DNA of 64,000 nucleotides from Datisca glomerata (Eukaryota > Streptophyta > Magnoliopsida > Cucurbitales > Datiscaceae), in NCBI GenBank assembly GCA_003255025.1, contig QANY01002371.1, positions 1,178,001 through 1,242,000 of the forward strand. The letters are read 5' to 3'. The notes below the pieces were generated by a model. That model made no database searches, was not told the origin of the DNA, and saw nothing but the letters and a program-made list of their open reading frames with translations. A program made the position numbers and the translations under genes. Within the stretch, counting starts at the first letter, position 1. Every line of letters starts with the position of its first letter. Shown in pieces: positions 1-10,390 of this stretch.

Positions 1-4
1 ACAT

Positions 5-862
5 ATGATCGTTTCCATGTTAGCCCGAGCTTCCCTCTATCTAGAAGATTTTTCTGAGGATCATATCTCGCGTTTGAAATTACCACTTCATTACTTTCTT
101 CTGGAAATAAGATCTCATTTTCTGATTGTAAGGGCCATTCTGATCGGGGTCGCTTCCCATCTTCCCTCTAGTTCATCGAGATTGTTTCTTAGGAGTTTTT
201 CATTCTATTGTTCATTTAACTCAGATCTGATTGTGGGGCTTCCAATTTTCACGGGGATGATTGCTTCTGCTCTGTATTTTAGCGTGAATGGGGCTTCACC
301 TGTCATTTCTATATGAGTTGTTCCGTATGCCCAAAAAATTACGGGCAACTCTTCCACCCATTTCCCTTTAGCGGACTCTAACCGTTTCTTCAGGTTATCA
401 AGTATATCTCAGTTTGATCTTTCTGCTTGCTCATTCCCCAATGGATAGTAAGGTGTGGAGAAGCGATTTGTGATTTTCAGATCTTCACAAAATGTTCTTG
501 CTAAGTTTCCGGTGAACTGAAGTTCGTTATAAGATACCAAGATCTGGAGATCTCGTACCTACACACTAGGTTTTTCCATAGGAACCCATTTACTTCTTCA
601 TCCTGAATTCTGGAAAAAGCTTCAGCCTCGATTCACTAAGTAAAATAATTTGTTGCTACCAATAAAAATACGTCTGGGCAGGTGCCGTGGGGAGTGGCCC
701 AACAATGTCCAGGACCAACGGCATGAACGGCCAAGGATTGGCCATGGTTTTGAGTTCTATAGGGGCCATTTTTGCTATGAGCGCGAAATGCTGACACTTG
801 TCGCACCCTTTCCACATATTGTTTGGCATCCTAATGTATCGAAGGCTAGTAGTAACATTCAT
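5..862 (-). pseudogene. gypsy integrase remnant
   Basis: The minus frame 656-862 holds the end of the HHCC zinc-binding domain (CDKCQHFA) and the start of the core (PWPFMPLVLDIVGPLP) with its first catalytic Asp. Translating the minus strand near 310-230 gives GEAPFTLKYRAEAIIPVKIG, the block at the end of the integrase core in plant gypsy elements (normally PF-LVYG-EAV-PVEI). Frames between these blocks are broken. The domain runs off the window start. Confidence 0.8.
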
Positions 863-1435
863 TCATGACTTTATAGGCTAGCGATGTGCCCCTAGTGTGG
901 CTTCCTCATTTTCCATCATGAATTTTTGCTAACACATACTTGGCCTCCTTTTCCCGTAGACACTTCATGTACGGTCTTGCAAATGTTTTCTTATATAATA
1001 CTTCATTAATCATCATGTACCTTGCACCCCATTGTTGCACATTCTTGGAAAGTAGTTTGTCTTTAAGAAGCGTTCCTTCTTCATGGAAGCGGATTATGTC
1101 GTCCTATCAACTGGGCGTTCAACTTCTACATCAGCCACGTTATTCCATGGGAGTGAGATGCTTGACTCCTTGAGAATTTCCACGGCACATTCCTTTTGTA
1201 AGGGAATCATAATGAAGATGCAAGATTCGCCAATGCATATGCAGCCCATTGTCTGTTCTCAGGATCTGTTGGATCTCATAATTTTATAACATGCCAATGA
1301 GATCTTTGCTCGTTGTAAGTAGTTCATCATTCGTTCATCTTTGGCTATGTATTCTCCCGTGACTTGTTTCATAATTAGCATGGAATCACAAAATATTTTT
1401 ACATCAGTTACCTCATATTCCTGTAATAAATATAC

Positions 1436-1651
1436 TCATGCGATCAGTGCTTTATATTCTGCTTCATTATTTGAAGCATTGAACCCGAAGGAGATGGAGT
1501 ACTCAAACGTTTCCCCAAAAGGTGTTTGTATTTCTACTCCCACCCCTGCTCCCCTATTATTTGATGCACCATCAACGAAGAGTTTCCATGTTCCTTCATT
1601 CTCCGCTTGTCGAGGTTCCTTTTCGACTTTCCCTTCAGTGAAGTATACCAT
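1436..1651 (-). pseudogene. Additional (plant-type) RNase H domain remnant
   Basis: The frame reads WKLFVDGASNNRGAGVGVEI and continues to NNEAEYKALIA. These carry the first catalytic Asp (VDG) and the Glu of the E-A-E-Y block of RNase HI. Such a second RNase H between the normal RH and the integrase is characteristic of Tat-lineage gypsy elements. The domain is cut after the second motif and the rest is out of frame. Confidence 0.8.
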
Positions 1652-2224
1652 GAACTCTGCTAATACTTACCCTTTTATTGAAGTTTGAGGTTCGTGATTT
1701 ATGTCGTACTAGCTCAGCTCAATTGACTACGTTGTTATTCTCCCGCTTGGGTCCGTTGAGTGCAAAAGGCTTTTAATGGGCAAATCCGCCAACATCTTGA
1801 TGCTGTGGGCCTGGAAATAAGGCCTCAACTTTTGTGCTACAGTTAGAATGCCCAGTACCTATTTCTCCATCCGTTTATATCTCGTTTTTACCGCTACAAG
1901 ACTTTTGCTCATGAAGTATACATGTTTCTATTTTTTCCCCTCTTATTTGATGACTACTGCGCTGACTATCCCCTTTGAGATGACTACGTATAACAGAAGT
2001 TGCTCGCCAGGAGCAGTTTTGGATCGAAATGGGGAGTTGTTAGGTACTACTTAATCTTAGCAAAGGGTTCTTCACACTCTTCATTCCAGTCGCTCGTGAA
2101 ATTTTTCCGCAACCTCTCAAAGAAAGGCTTGCTTCTATCCGTTGACCTAGAGATGAACTTGTTTAGAATGACTAATTTCTGCGTTAACCCTTGGATTTCT
2201 TCGAGGTTCCACGTGGACTTCATT

Positions 2225-2830
2225 TCAGTGATTTCCTTTACCTAGTCTGGGTTTACTTCGATTACCCATTGTCGTAACTAGGTGACTAAGAAACTTTCTC
2301 GCCGCTACTCCAAAATTGCAGTTCTCTAGGTTTAGCTTCATGGAATTTCTCCTTAGAACAGAACATGCTTCTTCAAGGTTCCGAATGTGGTCTTCCCGCT
2401 TCTTACTTTTGACCAACATGTCATCAACATATACTTCCATATTCTTCTTCATGTGCTCGTAGAAGACTTTGTTCACCAGCCTTTGATAATTGCACATGCA
2501 TTCTTTAGACCAAAGGGCATGACGTTATAACAATAGACACCGTACTCAGTAATAAAAGAATTTTTTTCCTGATCAAGTTGGAACATTTTCACCTGATTGT
2601 AGCCTAAGTAAGCATCTATGTAGCTGAGCAGTTCGTGCCCTGAAGTGGCATCTATCATTTAGTCTATCCTTGGCAGTGGTATCGACTTTGGGGCATGCCT
2701 TATTTAGGTCAGTGAAGTCCACACAGATCCTCCACTTCCCATTCTTCTTCCGCACTATTACCACATTAGCTAGTCATTTGGGGTAGTTTACTTCCTTGAT
2801 AAAATCCGTTGCTAAGAGCTTCTTAATTTC
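2225..2830 (-). pseudogene. gypsy reverse transcriptase remnant
   Basis: Three minus-strand frames overlap. 2573-2764 has the N-terminal RT block (NGKWRICVDFTDLNKACP). 2473-2658 has the middle block (YNVMPFGLKNA). 2225-2497 carries the catalytic YVDDMLVKS. YVDD holds the two metal-binding aspartates of the polymerase. Two frameshifts and an in-frame stop separate the blocks, so this is a non-functional remnant of the same element as the gag upstream. Confidence 0.9.
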
Positions 2831-3329
2831 CTCTTCAATCGCTTGATTTCGTTTAGGGGCAAAACTTCTTTTCTTTTGTTTACAGGTTTTACGGCGGGAT
2901 CCATGTTTAACTTATGGTAGATGATCTCTTCCAGAATGTCGGGAATCTCATGTGTTGTTGCTGCAAATACATTTCTCTATTCCTTCAGAAATTTCACTTA
3001 CTTCCTCTTCTCATTTTCCTTAAGACGGGGGCCAATGTTGGTCATCTTCTAGGTCCCTCCTTCCAAACATATGAGCTCCGTTTCCTCTCCCATCTTGTAC
3101 CTCAGGCCGCCTTGCCCATTTTCCTGTGATTGCTATAAATGCACAGGTCTTTTTCCTTCAACCTTCTCCATAGCCTTTTTCTTAGCGGATCAAAGTGTCC
3201 ACTGAACAGATGCGAGTCGCGACCTAGTTGCCTCTTATTGTTTTCACTTTCTCTGGTGACGGGTACTTTAACACTTGGTAGAATGTTAAGGGTACAGCCT
3301 TCATCCGTGGTGGAGCCAGGTCCTCCCTA

Positions 3330-3600
3330 GGATTGCTTTATATGAGGACGTTGTTCCCAACACCATGAACTCAATCATATAGTTAAACGGATCAGTGTTC
3401 ACCAGGAGAGTCAAAGTTCCTTCTGAGTAGTTGTGGCTCTGTTAAAACCAATCAACGGCTGTGAAGTCCCTTGTAACTTTTGATCTCCCACGGACATTTT
3501 CTCCATGGTTGTTCGGTATAGGATGTTCATTGCGCTCCCCTCGTCTTCCTCAACAGGCAGTTCCTAACTTATATTGAGATGACTAGGGCATCGTTATGGT
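3330..3600 (-). pseudogene. gypsy aspartic protease remnant
   Basis: Translating the minus strand around 3560-3500 gives VEEDEGSAMNILY. This fits the D-x-G-S/A active-site region of retroviral-type proteases (usually DTGSS or DEGSS) and is followed by family-typical residues. It sits between gag and RT as expected. Stops and frame shifts occur on both sides, so no continuous frame remains. The assignment rests on the motif and its position. Confidence 0.65.
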
Positions 3601-3650
3601 GCCCTTCATGCTCCAGATTTAAATCGTCGAACACCAGCGGTATATTCCCG

Positions 3651-4363
3651 TTAACTAAGGTATCCTTCCTTGATCAGTTGCTCAATATAATCTTTAATCT
3701 GAAAATAATCCTGTGTGTAATGACCATTGCTCATGCCGTAGGAGCAATACTTGTCTTTATCTATGTAGCTTGGTTCCTTGGCGAGCGGGGTTGGTCTTTT
3801 CAGCCAAGATTTGTCTTTTATAAACTCTAGTACCTGGTTGACTGGAATGGTCAACGATGTGTAGACTTTATCCCGTTGGTGGGCTTTGCGAGATCCCACA
3901 TTGGGTACATGATCCTTTCTTTCTTGATATTCTTCCCATCTTCTCTTTTTGTTCCGTCATGCTTCCTTTTTTCAGGTCTCATACATTTTTCTTGTTTCCT
4001 TGATTTCTCTTTCTTTGGTTCAGCCGTTCTCCGCATACTCCTATTTTCTTCCTCTAGAGTGATGTATGCTTGCGCCCGTTGGAAAACTTCTGTCATAGAA
4101 AGGGGTTTCACTTTGAGCAGATCCTTGAATAAGGGTGATTCTGGGTCCAAACCTCGGTAGAAGGCCAATCTAGCGAACTGATTGTCACAGTTCTTGAACT
4201 TGCCCGTTTCATATTTGAAGCGATGAGTGTACTCCAGTAGGGACTCCCTTTCCTTGGTAGAGATTATCATCAGGTCTTCTGAATCTTCCATTACCGTACG
4301 GTAAGTAGAGTATTGCTCTATGAAAATGGAGGACATGACAGCGAAGCTCGCGATCGAGTGCAT
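3651..4363 (-). pseudogene. gypsy gag remnant
   Basis: Two overlapping minus-strand frames (3851-4363 and 3651-3899) encode a Retrotrans_gag capsid region (ESLLEYTHRFKYE, LAFYRGLDPES) followed by a basic linker and a zinc-knuckle region. The knuckle reads YCSYGMSNGHYTQDYF. The first Cys and the GH are kept, but the position where plant gypsy gags normally have the last Cys is Tyr. In the intact family gag coats the RNA in virus-like particles. The frame change between the two segments and the altered knuckle argue against function. Confidence 0.85.
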
Positions 4364-4569
4364 TGGTAAGGAGTGATACCACTTAAAAGTGTCCCGTCTG
4401 GACTAGTGGGGAACATCCTGCACCATAACTACGTTGGTTTTTGCCGATGTTTTTCTAACATTGGCTGCTTGCAGTATATCTTCCTTTCCTTTTTCATTGT
4501 TCATTCTTGTTCTATTAGTATTATAACTGTGTCAACGATGAGGAAGGGATGCTTCTCCTAGTTGCGCCC

Positions 4570-4800
4570 ATACCAAAAAAATTCAAGGAAAGGAAGATAA
4601 CAAAATAAAGCAGTCAAAGAAGAAGTTGAGAAACTTTTGAAAGTTGGCTTCATTCAAGAAGTGGATTACTCAGAGTGGCTCACCAATATAATTATGGTGA
4701 AAAAGAAGAACGGGAAATGGAGAATTTGTATGGATTTTACTGATCTGAATAAAACCTGCCCCAAAGATGAAACTTCTATTCCGTTGATTTTGCTAAAAAA
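4570..4800 (+). mobile_element. Short gypsy RT fragment in opposite orientation
   Basis: The plus strand encodes KVGFIQEVDYSEWLTNIIMV followed by KKKNGKWRICMDFTDLNK. This is the same RT N-terminal block that the minus-strand element carries at 2573-2764, but on the other strand and from a separate copy. It stops abruptly in AT-rich DNA after about 4800. It is either a second truncated insertion or an inverted rearrangement of a related element. Confidence 0.8.
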
Positions 4801-4814
4801 ATACATAATAGTTG

Positions 4815-6430
4815 CTAAATATTAGCTGTATTTTGCTAAAACAATACATAATTACAAGAAAAAATGGCGATTATATAGCTCATTTTTAGTTTAAAATCAG
4901 TAGGATTTAATTGAGTGAGAATTTTGTATTGAATAATTTTTGTAAAGTGTATCTCTCATTTTAGTTAACCTTGCTTAAATTATAAGTTTTGGAAGTAGAG
5001 AGCTATATTGTCTCATTTTGTATAACTAGTCATAACCACGTACGTTACATGTGTGGAATAGAACACATTTGAGCTTAAAATTATTAAATATGTATAATAT
5101 CATATCAAATACATTTAAGACTTATACAATAATTGTTTATTGAATTTTTATATTCTAATAAATCGTATTAATGTAAATCTATAAACAAAATAATATATCT
5201 CTAAAAAGTGATGATTACACAACGTTACATTTTAGTATTATTTGAACTTATATCACTATGTCACTGCATGCCATCTTCTTACTAAATCGTCCGGAATAAT
5301 GATTTAGCTAATTATTCAAGCACCAACTATTATAGAGTTTTGTCTTAATCAAAGTTAAAATTATGAAAGAATGTAAATGTAGATAGACAAATGTAATTTT
5401 CTTGATTTTATAAGAAGTTAGTATATTTTAATTATGTGTCATCTTGTGATGAAGTTTTGAATTAAATTATAAATAAGAAAAAATATAGATGATAATAGGT
5501 TCTGATTATTTATATTAGTTAAATATATTAAAATTTCACTCGAAGAAATAATAATTTTTATTTGTAAGTTATAGTGGTTCATTGTGTAAGAGTAAATTTA
5601 TTGAATATGATTGTAATCGGATAAACCGTTATTGTTCCGGATAAGATAATGATTCTTAACCGTCATCTTAAGAAAAAAATAAAGATTGTTTCTCGTTATT
5701 GAAAAATTAAGTTAAGATGACAAACTGAATGATCACAATTATGCAACTGTACATGACCGCTCATATAAGATTCAATCATTATCTTTATCGTATTTTGTAA
5801 TGATATTTCTAATCTTACAAAAAAATGTGTCTTAGTGTGTAGGTAGTGTGATTTAAATTCTTGGAGGTTAAATCAATATTATCTTTGTCAGTTATGTAGA
5901 TGTGTATATTCATATATTGATATAATTAACCAACATAAATGCATGGACATTGATAAGTACAATGAATGTCTTCTAACATATAAAAAATAAATATTCATGT
6001 ACATTGTATTTTCGTAGGTTACTATGTTATTGTATTTTCTTCTTTTTTTAAATAAAAGAATAATAGTTAGATTGATTTATCAAAATAAATTTAGCGCCGT
6101 AGATTTTAAAAAGAAAACATAGAATTGGGTAGATATATAAAATATAAATAAATAGTCAAGTATATTCATACTACAATGTCTTTGAGAAGGACAAATTAAA
6201 GATTAATAAGAAAATCATATGAATAAAATGGTCTAGAAATTTTTTTTCCAATTTTAACATTTTTATATATGTAATAGATATAGAGTTTGAATTGATGAAG
6301 GTGCCACAAAACAATAAGATTGCCGTTTGTTTTACGTTTAACGTTTCTTTACTTATAATTTATTAAAACCAATATGTTATTTTTCTGCATAGATCTAAAA
6401 GGAGAATCATGAGCATCATGGAACTCAACT
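4815..6430. other. AT-rich intergenic DNA without recognisable gene
   Basis: No open frame of note, no RNA gene and no conserved domain is visible here. The stretch is strongly AT-rich and looks like decayed transposon or spacer DNA between the gypsy fragments and the 5S array. Confidence 0.6.
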
Positions 6431-6509
6431 CAACACTTTTCTAGTCCACACGACATGCAATCGTGAGACAAAGGTAAGGTTTAACAACATTTTTTAAGCA
6501 TCACCTTAC

Positions 6510-6628
6510 GGGTGAGATTATACCAGTACCGAAGCATCGGATCCGATCAGAACTCCCACGTTAGGTGGGCTTGGGCGAGAGTAGTACTAAGTTGGGTGAC
6601 CACTTGGGAAGTCCTCGTGTTGCACTCC
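6510..6628 (+). rRNA. 5S rRNA-like unit 1 (divergent)
   Basis: It matches plant 5S rRNA over its whole length but differs at many sites: GGGTGAGATTATACC at the start, GTACCGAAGCATCGG, and CCCACGTTAGGTGGGC in the box A/IE region. It has the shared variant AAGTTGGGTGACCACTTGGG. A T run follows at 6631. With this divergence it is probably a pseudogene unit. Confidence 0.8.
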
Positions 6629-6737
6629 TCTTTTTTTTTTACTTCGATCCGATCGAAAATCTCACCGTCTAGTCTACACCACTTCCCATCATGAGCCCAA
6701 GCCAATGCTTAACCACATTTTCTTCACAGCATCTTAC

Positions 6738-6856
6738 GGGTGCGATCATACCAGCACTAAAGCACTGGATCTCATCAGAACTCCGAAGTTAAGCGTGCTT
6801 GGGCGAGAGTAGTACTAAGTTGGGTGACCACTTGGGAAGTCCTCGTGTTGCACTCC
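6738..6856 (+). rRNA. 5S rRNA-like unit 2
   Basis: Full-length unit close to the plant consensus in its first 80 bases (GGGTGCGATCATACCAGCAC), with the array-wide variant in box C. The unit is followed by a T run at about 6859. Helix I ends can pair (GGGTGC with GCACTCC). Confidence 0.85.
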
Positions 6857-6965
6857 TCTTTTTTTTTTACTTTGATCCGACCCCAAATTCCCCGGTCTAG
6901 TCCACACGACATTCAATCATGAGACAAAGGTAAGGTTTAACAACATTTTCTAAGCATCACCTTAC

Positions 6966-7084
6966 GAGTGCGATTATACCAGCACCAAAGCATCGAATCC
7001 CATCAGAACTCCCACGTTAAGTGTGCTTGGGCGAGAGTAGTACTAAGTTGGTTGCCCATTTGGGAAGTCCTCGTGTTGCACTGT
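6966..7084 (+). rRNA. 5S rRNA-like unit 3 (divergent)
   Basis: Full-length but degenerate: GAGTGCGATTATACC at the start and TTGGTTGCCCATTTGGG in the box C/3' region. The 3' helix I strand is also altered (TTGCACTGTTC). It shares its upstream spacer type with unit 1. Confidence 0.8.
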
Positions 7085-7191
7085 TCTATTTTTTACTTCG
7101 ATCCATCCTAAAATCTTCCCGTCTAGTCTACACCACTTCCCATCATGAGCCCAAGATAAGGCATAACCACATTTTTTTCGCATCACCTTAC

Positions 7192-7310
7192 GGGTGCGAT
7201 CATACCAGCACTAAAGCACTACATCCCATCAGAACTCCGAAGTTAAGCATGCTTGGGCGAGAGTGGTACTAAGCTGGGTGACCACTTGGGAAGTCCTCGT
7301 GTTGCACTCC
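7192..7310 (+). rRNA. 5S rRNA-like unit 4
   Basis: Full-length unit with few changes. It has AAGCTGGGTGACCACTTGGG in place of the AAGTTGGG seen in most others. The following pyrimidine tract (TCTTTCTTTTT) is interrupted, so its terminator is weaker than in the other units. Confidence 0.85.
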
Positions 7311-7418
7311 TCTTTCTTTTTACTTCGATCCGATCCAAAATCTCACTGTCTAGTCTACACCACTTCCTATCATAAGACCAAGCCAATGCTTAATCACATT
7401 TTCTTCGCATCACCTTAC

Positions 7419-7537
7419 GGGTGTGATCATACCGGCACTAAAGCACCGGATCCCATCAGAACTCCGAAGTTAAGCGTGCTTGGGTGAGTGTAGTACTAAG
7501 TTGGGTGACCATTTGGGAAGTCTTCGTGTTGCACTCC
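7419..7537 (+). rRNA. 5S rRNA-like unit 5
   Basis: Full-length unit (GGGTGTGATCATACCGGCAC) with the shared box C variant and TGGGTGAGTGTAGTAC in the IE region. A run of T follows the unit directly. Confidence 0.85.
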
Positions 7538-7644
7538 TTTTTTTTTTACTTCGATCTGATCCAAAATCTCACCGTCTAGTCTACACCACTTCCCATCTTG
7601 AGCCCAAGCCAAAGCTTAGCCACATTTTCTTCGCATCACCTTAC

Positions 7645-7763
7645 GGGTGCGATCATACCAACACTAAAGTACCGGATCCCATCAGAACTTCGAAGCTAAG
7701 CGTGCTTGGGCGAGAGTCGTACTAAGTTGGGTGACCACTTGGGAAGTCCTCGTGTTGCACTCC
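7645..7763 (+). rRNA. 5S rRNA-like unit 6
   Basis: Full-length unit with ACCAACACTAAAGTACCGG near the 5' side, GAGAGTCGTAC instead of GAGAGTAGTAC, and the shared box C variant. A long T run follows at 7766. Confidence 0.85.
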
Positions 7764-7872
7764 TCTTTTTTTTTTTATTCGATTCGATCCAAAATCTCAC
7801 CGTCTAGTCTACACCACTTCCCATCTTGAGCCCAAGCCAAGGCTTAACCACATTTTCTTCGCATCACCTTAC

Positions 7873-7991
7873 GGGTGCGATCATATCAGCACTAAAGCAC
7901 CGGATCCCATCAGAACTTCAAAGTTAAGCGTGCTTGGGCGAGAGTCGTACTAAGTTGGGTGACCACTCGGGAAGTCCTCGTGTTGCACTCC
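7873..7991 (+). rRNA. 5S rRNA-like unit 7
   Basis: Full-length unit. It shares GAGAGTCGTAC with unit 6, which suggests the two are close duplicates. It has the shared box C variant, and a CTCCTC then T-run tail. Confidence 0.85.
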
Positions 7992-8104
7992 TCCTCTTTT
8001 TTTTTTTACTTCGATCCGATCCAAAATCTCACCGTCTAGTCTACACCACTTCCCATCATGAGCCCAAGCCAAGGCTTAACCACATTTTCTTCACATCACC
8101 TTAC

Positions 8105-8223
8105 GAGTGCGATCATACCAGCACTAAAACACCGGATCCCATCAGAACTCCGAAATTAAGCGTGTTTGGGCGAGAGTAGTACTAAGTTGGGTGACCACTT
8201 GGGAAGTCCTCGTGTTGCACTCC
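8105..8223 (+). rRNA. 5S rRNA-like unit 8
   Basis: Full-length unit starting GAGTGCGATCATACC, with AAATTAAGCGTGTTTGGG in box A/IE and the shared box C variant. A T run follows. Confidence 0.85.
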
Positions 8224-8330
8224 TCTTTTTTTTACTTCCATCCGATCCAAAATCTCACCGTCTAGTCTACACCGCTTCCTATCATGGGCCCAAGCCAAGG
8301 CTTAACCACATTTTCTTCGCATCACCTTAC

Positions 8331-8449
8331 GGGTGCGATCATACCAGCACTAAAGCACCAGATCCCATTAGAACTCTGAAGTTAAGTGTGATTGGATGAG
8401 AGTAGTACTAAGTTGGGTGACCACTTGAGAAGTCCTCGTGTTGTACTTC
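8331..8449 (+). rRNA. 5S rRNA-like unit 9 (last, degenerate 3' end)
   Basis: Full-length last unit. Its 3' half is degenerate (TGTGATTGGATGAGAG and GTTGTACTTCTC), so helix I no longer pairs well. The array ends here, directly against the left arm of the next inverted-repeat element. Confidence 0.8.
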
Positions 8450-8454
8450 TCTGT

Positions 8455-9685
8455 TTTTAATTTTTATTTTAAATTATTCATTTTAAAAATTGATGGAATA
8501 AATCTTATAGTTATCTTTTTTATTCACGTTAAATTTTTCGTTTGATCTTCATTTAAAATATTAACGGACTATCACGACTTACTGATATGACATTACATGA
8601 TAAAATTGCGTCAAATTTTTAATTACCCCAACAACTACCAAATTACCTCTAATTCCCCATCTTCTTCTCTGAGTTCCCACTCTAAGATACCCCCTCAATC
8701 CGACACACTCACAACCCCAACCCACGACCAACCCCACCCACCTCACGAAACTCCCCACACCCTGCTCGCGACTTACTGCTGGGGAGAGAAATCAGCTCAG
8801 AGCTCCACCACCACCACACCCACGGGCCACGAGCTCTCCCTCAACGGGGTCTTCTTCTTCGCACCCCCACGAAGTCGATCTGTAAGTGGGTGGGGACGAT
8901 CCACGTCCGCTGAGTCTCTTTTGAGCTAAAACTCACTCTAATGGCTCTGAAGACGATGAACCACCTGAGTCTCTTGCGTGAGTAGGCTAAAGGGTCCAAA
9001 ACTCCAACAGGCATAGCTTTAAACACAGAGAAAGACAGAAGGGAGAGAGAGAGGTGGGGACTAAAAAAGCAAGAAAGTAATAATTGATTAATGGCCAAAG
9101 GGATTAGTATTATGAGTTTTAATTAGCTTTTTAACAATAGCTGTTAAGAAAGAAAGAAAGTGAGGAAATTAGTTTAGTTTTTGCTTATTTATGATATTGT
9201 TTTAGAGAGGGGTAATGGTATTAATTATGCAGGAAAAATGGGTGGGAAGAAACTTGTTGAACATTCAAAAAGATTTATTCTTTTCTCTAATTGGATTGAA
9301 ATAAAGACTAAAATGTGGAGTAACTCAACAAAATGAAATTGAAGGAGAAGAAAAATGACAGATAAAAGAAAAATTTTAGTTCTGAATAGCAATTTTGAAA
9401 CAAAGTAAAGCACAGAAAAGCTAAAGAAATACAGCTAGAAAAGCAAAGAAACTGAAACTTGAAAAATCGAAGAGGAAGAAAGAAAGAAGGGGGAATTATA
9501 ATTTAGATAATTCCTCCCAGTGACTGTTAGGTTAATTAAAAAATTGATATGCTGTTAAATTATTTGTTACATTAATATTTTTAAATAGACATTCAACAGA
9601 AGATCTAACGTGAATAAAAAAAATAACTATAACATCTATTCTATCAATTTTTAAAATAAAAAATCTAAAATAAAAATCATCCTAA
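8455..9685. mobile_element. About 1.23-kb element with long terminal inverted repeats
   Basis: The left arm (about 8458-8635) is the reverse complement of the right arm (about 9525-9680). Shared blocks include ATTTTAAAAATTGAT, TTATAGTTAT and TTTTTTATTCACGTTA. Arms of 150-180 bp are typical of non-autonomous Mutator-like elements. The interior (8640-9110) is GC-rich, unlike the AT-rich arms, and contains a proline/threonine-rich open frame with no recognised domain. That is the profile expected of a captured gene fragment (Pack-MULE), but no source gene was recognised and no clear 9-bp target duplication was found. Confidence 0.7.
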
Positions 9686-9689
9686 ACTA

Positions 9690-10390
9690 TAAGGAGTAAA
9701 TCTGTATATCATTTGTGAGAGCCGTGAGCAATCACAAGAGCTTAACACTTCAAAAAACAAAGGCATTTTAAGGGGGCCCGCCTACTTAATTACATTATTT
9801 TAAGCAAAGGAGTGCTCACAAAATGATTTTTTTATGTTATATTAAAATAAAAAATAGTTTCAGACCGATTAATAAATCATTTTAGTCAATAAATAATGTG
9901 TCCTTTATTTATAAATTAATATTTTTTATTTATTAAAATAATTTATTAAATCAATTCATGAATAAATAACACTATCAATTTATAATTTAAAATTTAGTAC
10001 ATGACTTAATCCATCTAGAATTATTAATATGAAATATTTCACTCGGCATGGCTGGCTAATTGCTGGTTAGACACCGCCTCACTTCCTCTAACCCTCAAAG
10101 ACACATAGCCAGGCACAATTTTGCCATTATCCCCACACGGCCACACGAAAATCTTCAAAGAGTAGAGACCCAGCACGTCTAATGAAGCTTAATTTAATGA
10201 AAATTACTTGGCCCCAAAACCCCATTAATAATTAATTCAAAATGAAGTTAATTAAATGCACTTCCGGTAATAAAATGAGCTCAAACTAGACATTGGGGGT
10301 TCCTCCACAGTCCACATTTCCAACACAAAACAAAGAAAACCTTCAGACACATTGAAACAATACACTGATGGTGGAGATAGTAGCTGATCT
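9690..10390 (+). other. Upstream region of the GRF gene
   Basis: No coding sequence is seen. This stretch should hold the promoter and 5' leader of the GRF gene that starts at 10521. A short AT-rich repeat-like zone lies at about 9830-10020. No TATA box could be assigned with confidence. Confidence 0.5.

Larger units (their letters stand above)
1..4363 (-). mobile_element. Decayed Ty3/gypsy LTR retrotransposon, Tat-like, truncated at window edge
   Basis: Reading the minus strand from 4363 to 1 gives gag, protease, reverse transcriptase, an extra RNase H and integrase in the normal Ty3/gypsy order. An RNase H-like domain of the plant type (VDGASNN, NNEAEYKALIAG) placed after RT/RH and before integrase is a known hallmark of the Tat lineage. 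All domains are broken by stops and frameshifts, so the copy is dead. No LTR is visible: the 3' end lies beyond position 1, and the 5' leader and LTR are not recognisable above 4363. Confidence 0.9.
6430..8450 (+). repeat. Tandem array of nine 5S rDNA-type units (about 227-bp period)
   Basis: Nine 119-bp 5S-like segments start at 6510, 6738, 6966, 7192, 7419, 7645, 7873, 8105 and 8331, giving spacings of 226-232 bp. Each is followed within a few bases by a T run (7-13 T in most units), the RNA polymerase III terminator, then by a spacer of about 110 bp. The base before each unit is C, and a GC lies 11-12 bases upstream in most units, as in plant 5S promoters. The usual AT-rich TATATA-like box near -28 is not seen. 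A partial spacer precedes the first unit. Nearly all units share a changed box C region. Confidence 0.95.

Noticed and set aside
650..1688. Plus-strand open frames over 1-4.3 kb
   Set aside because: They are antisense shadows of the minus-strand gypsy gag-pol.
8597..8929. 110-codon open frame as a gene
   Set aside because: Low-complexity Pro/Thr/Ser composition, no known domain, and it lies inside a TIR element. Treated as possible captured DNA, not a gene.
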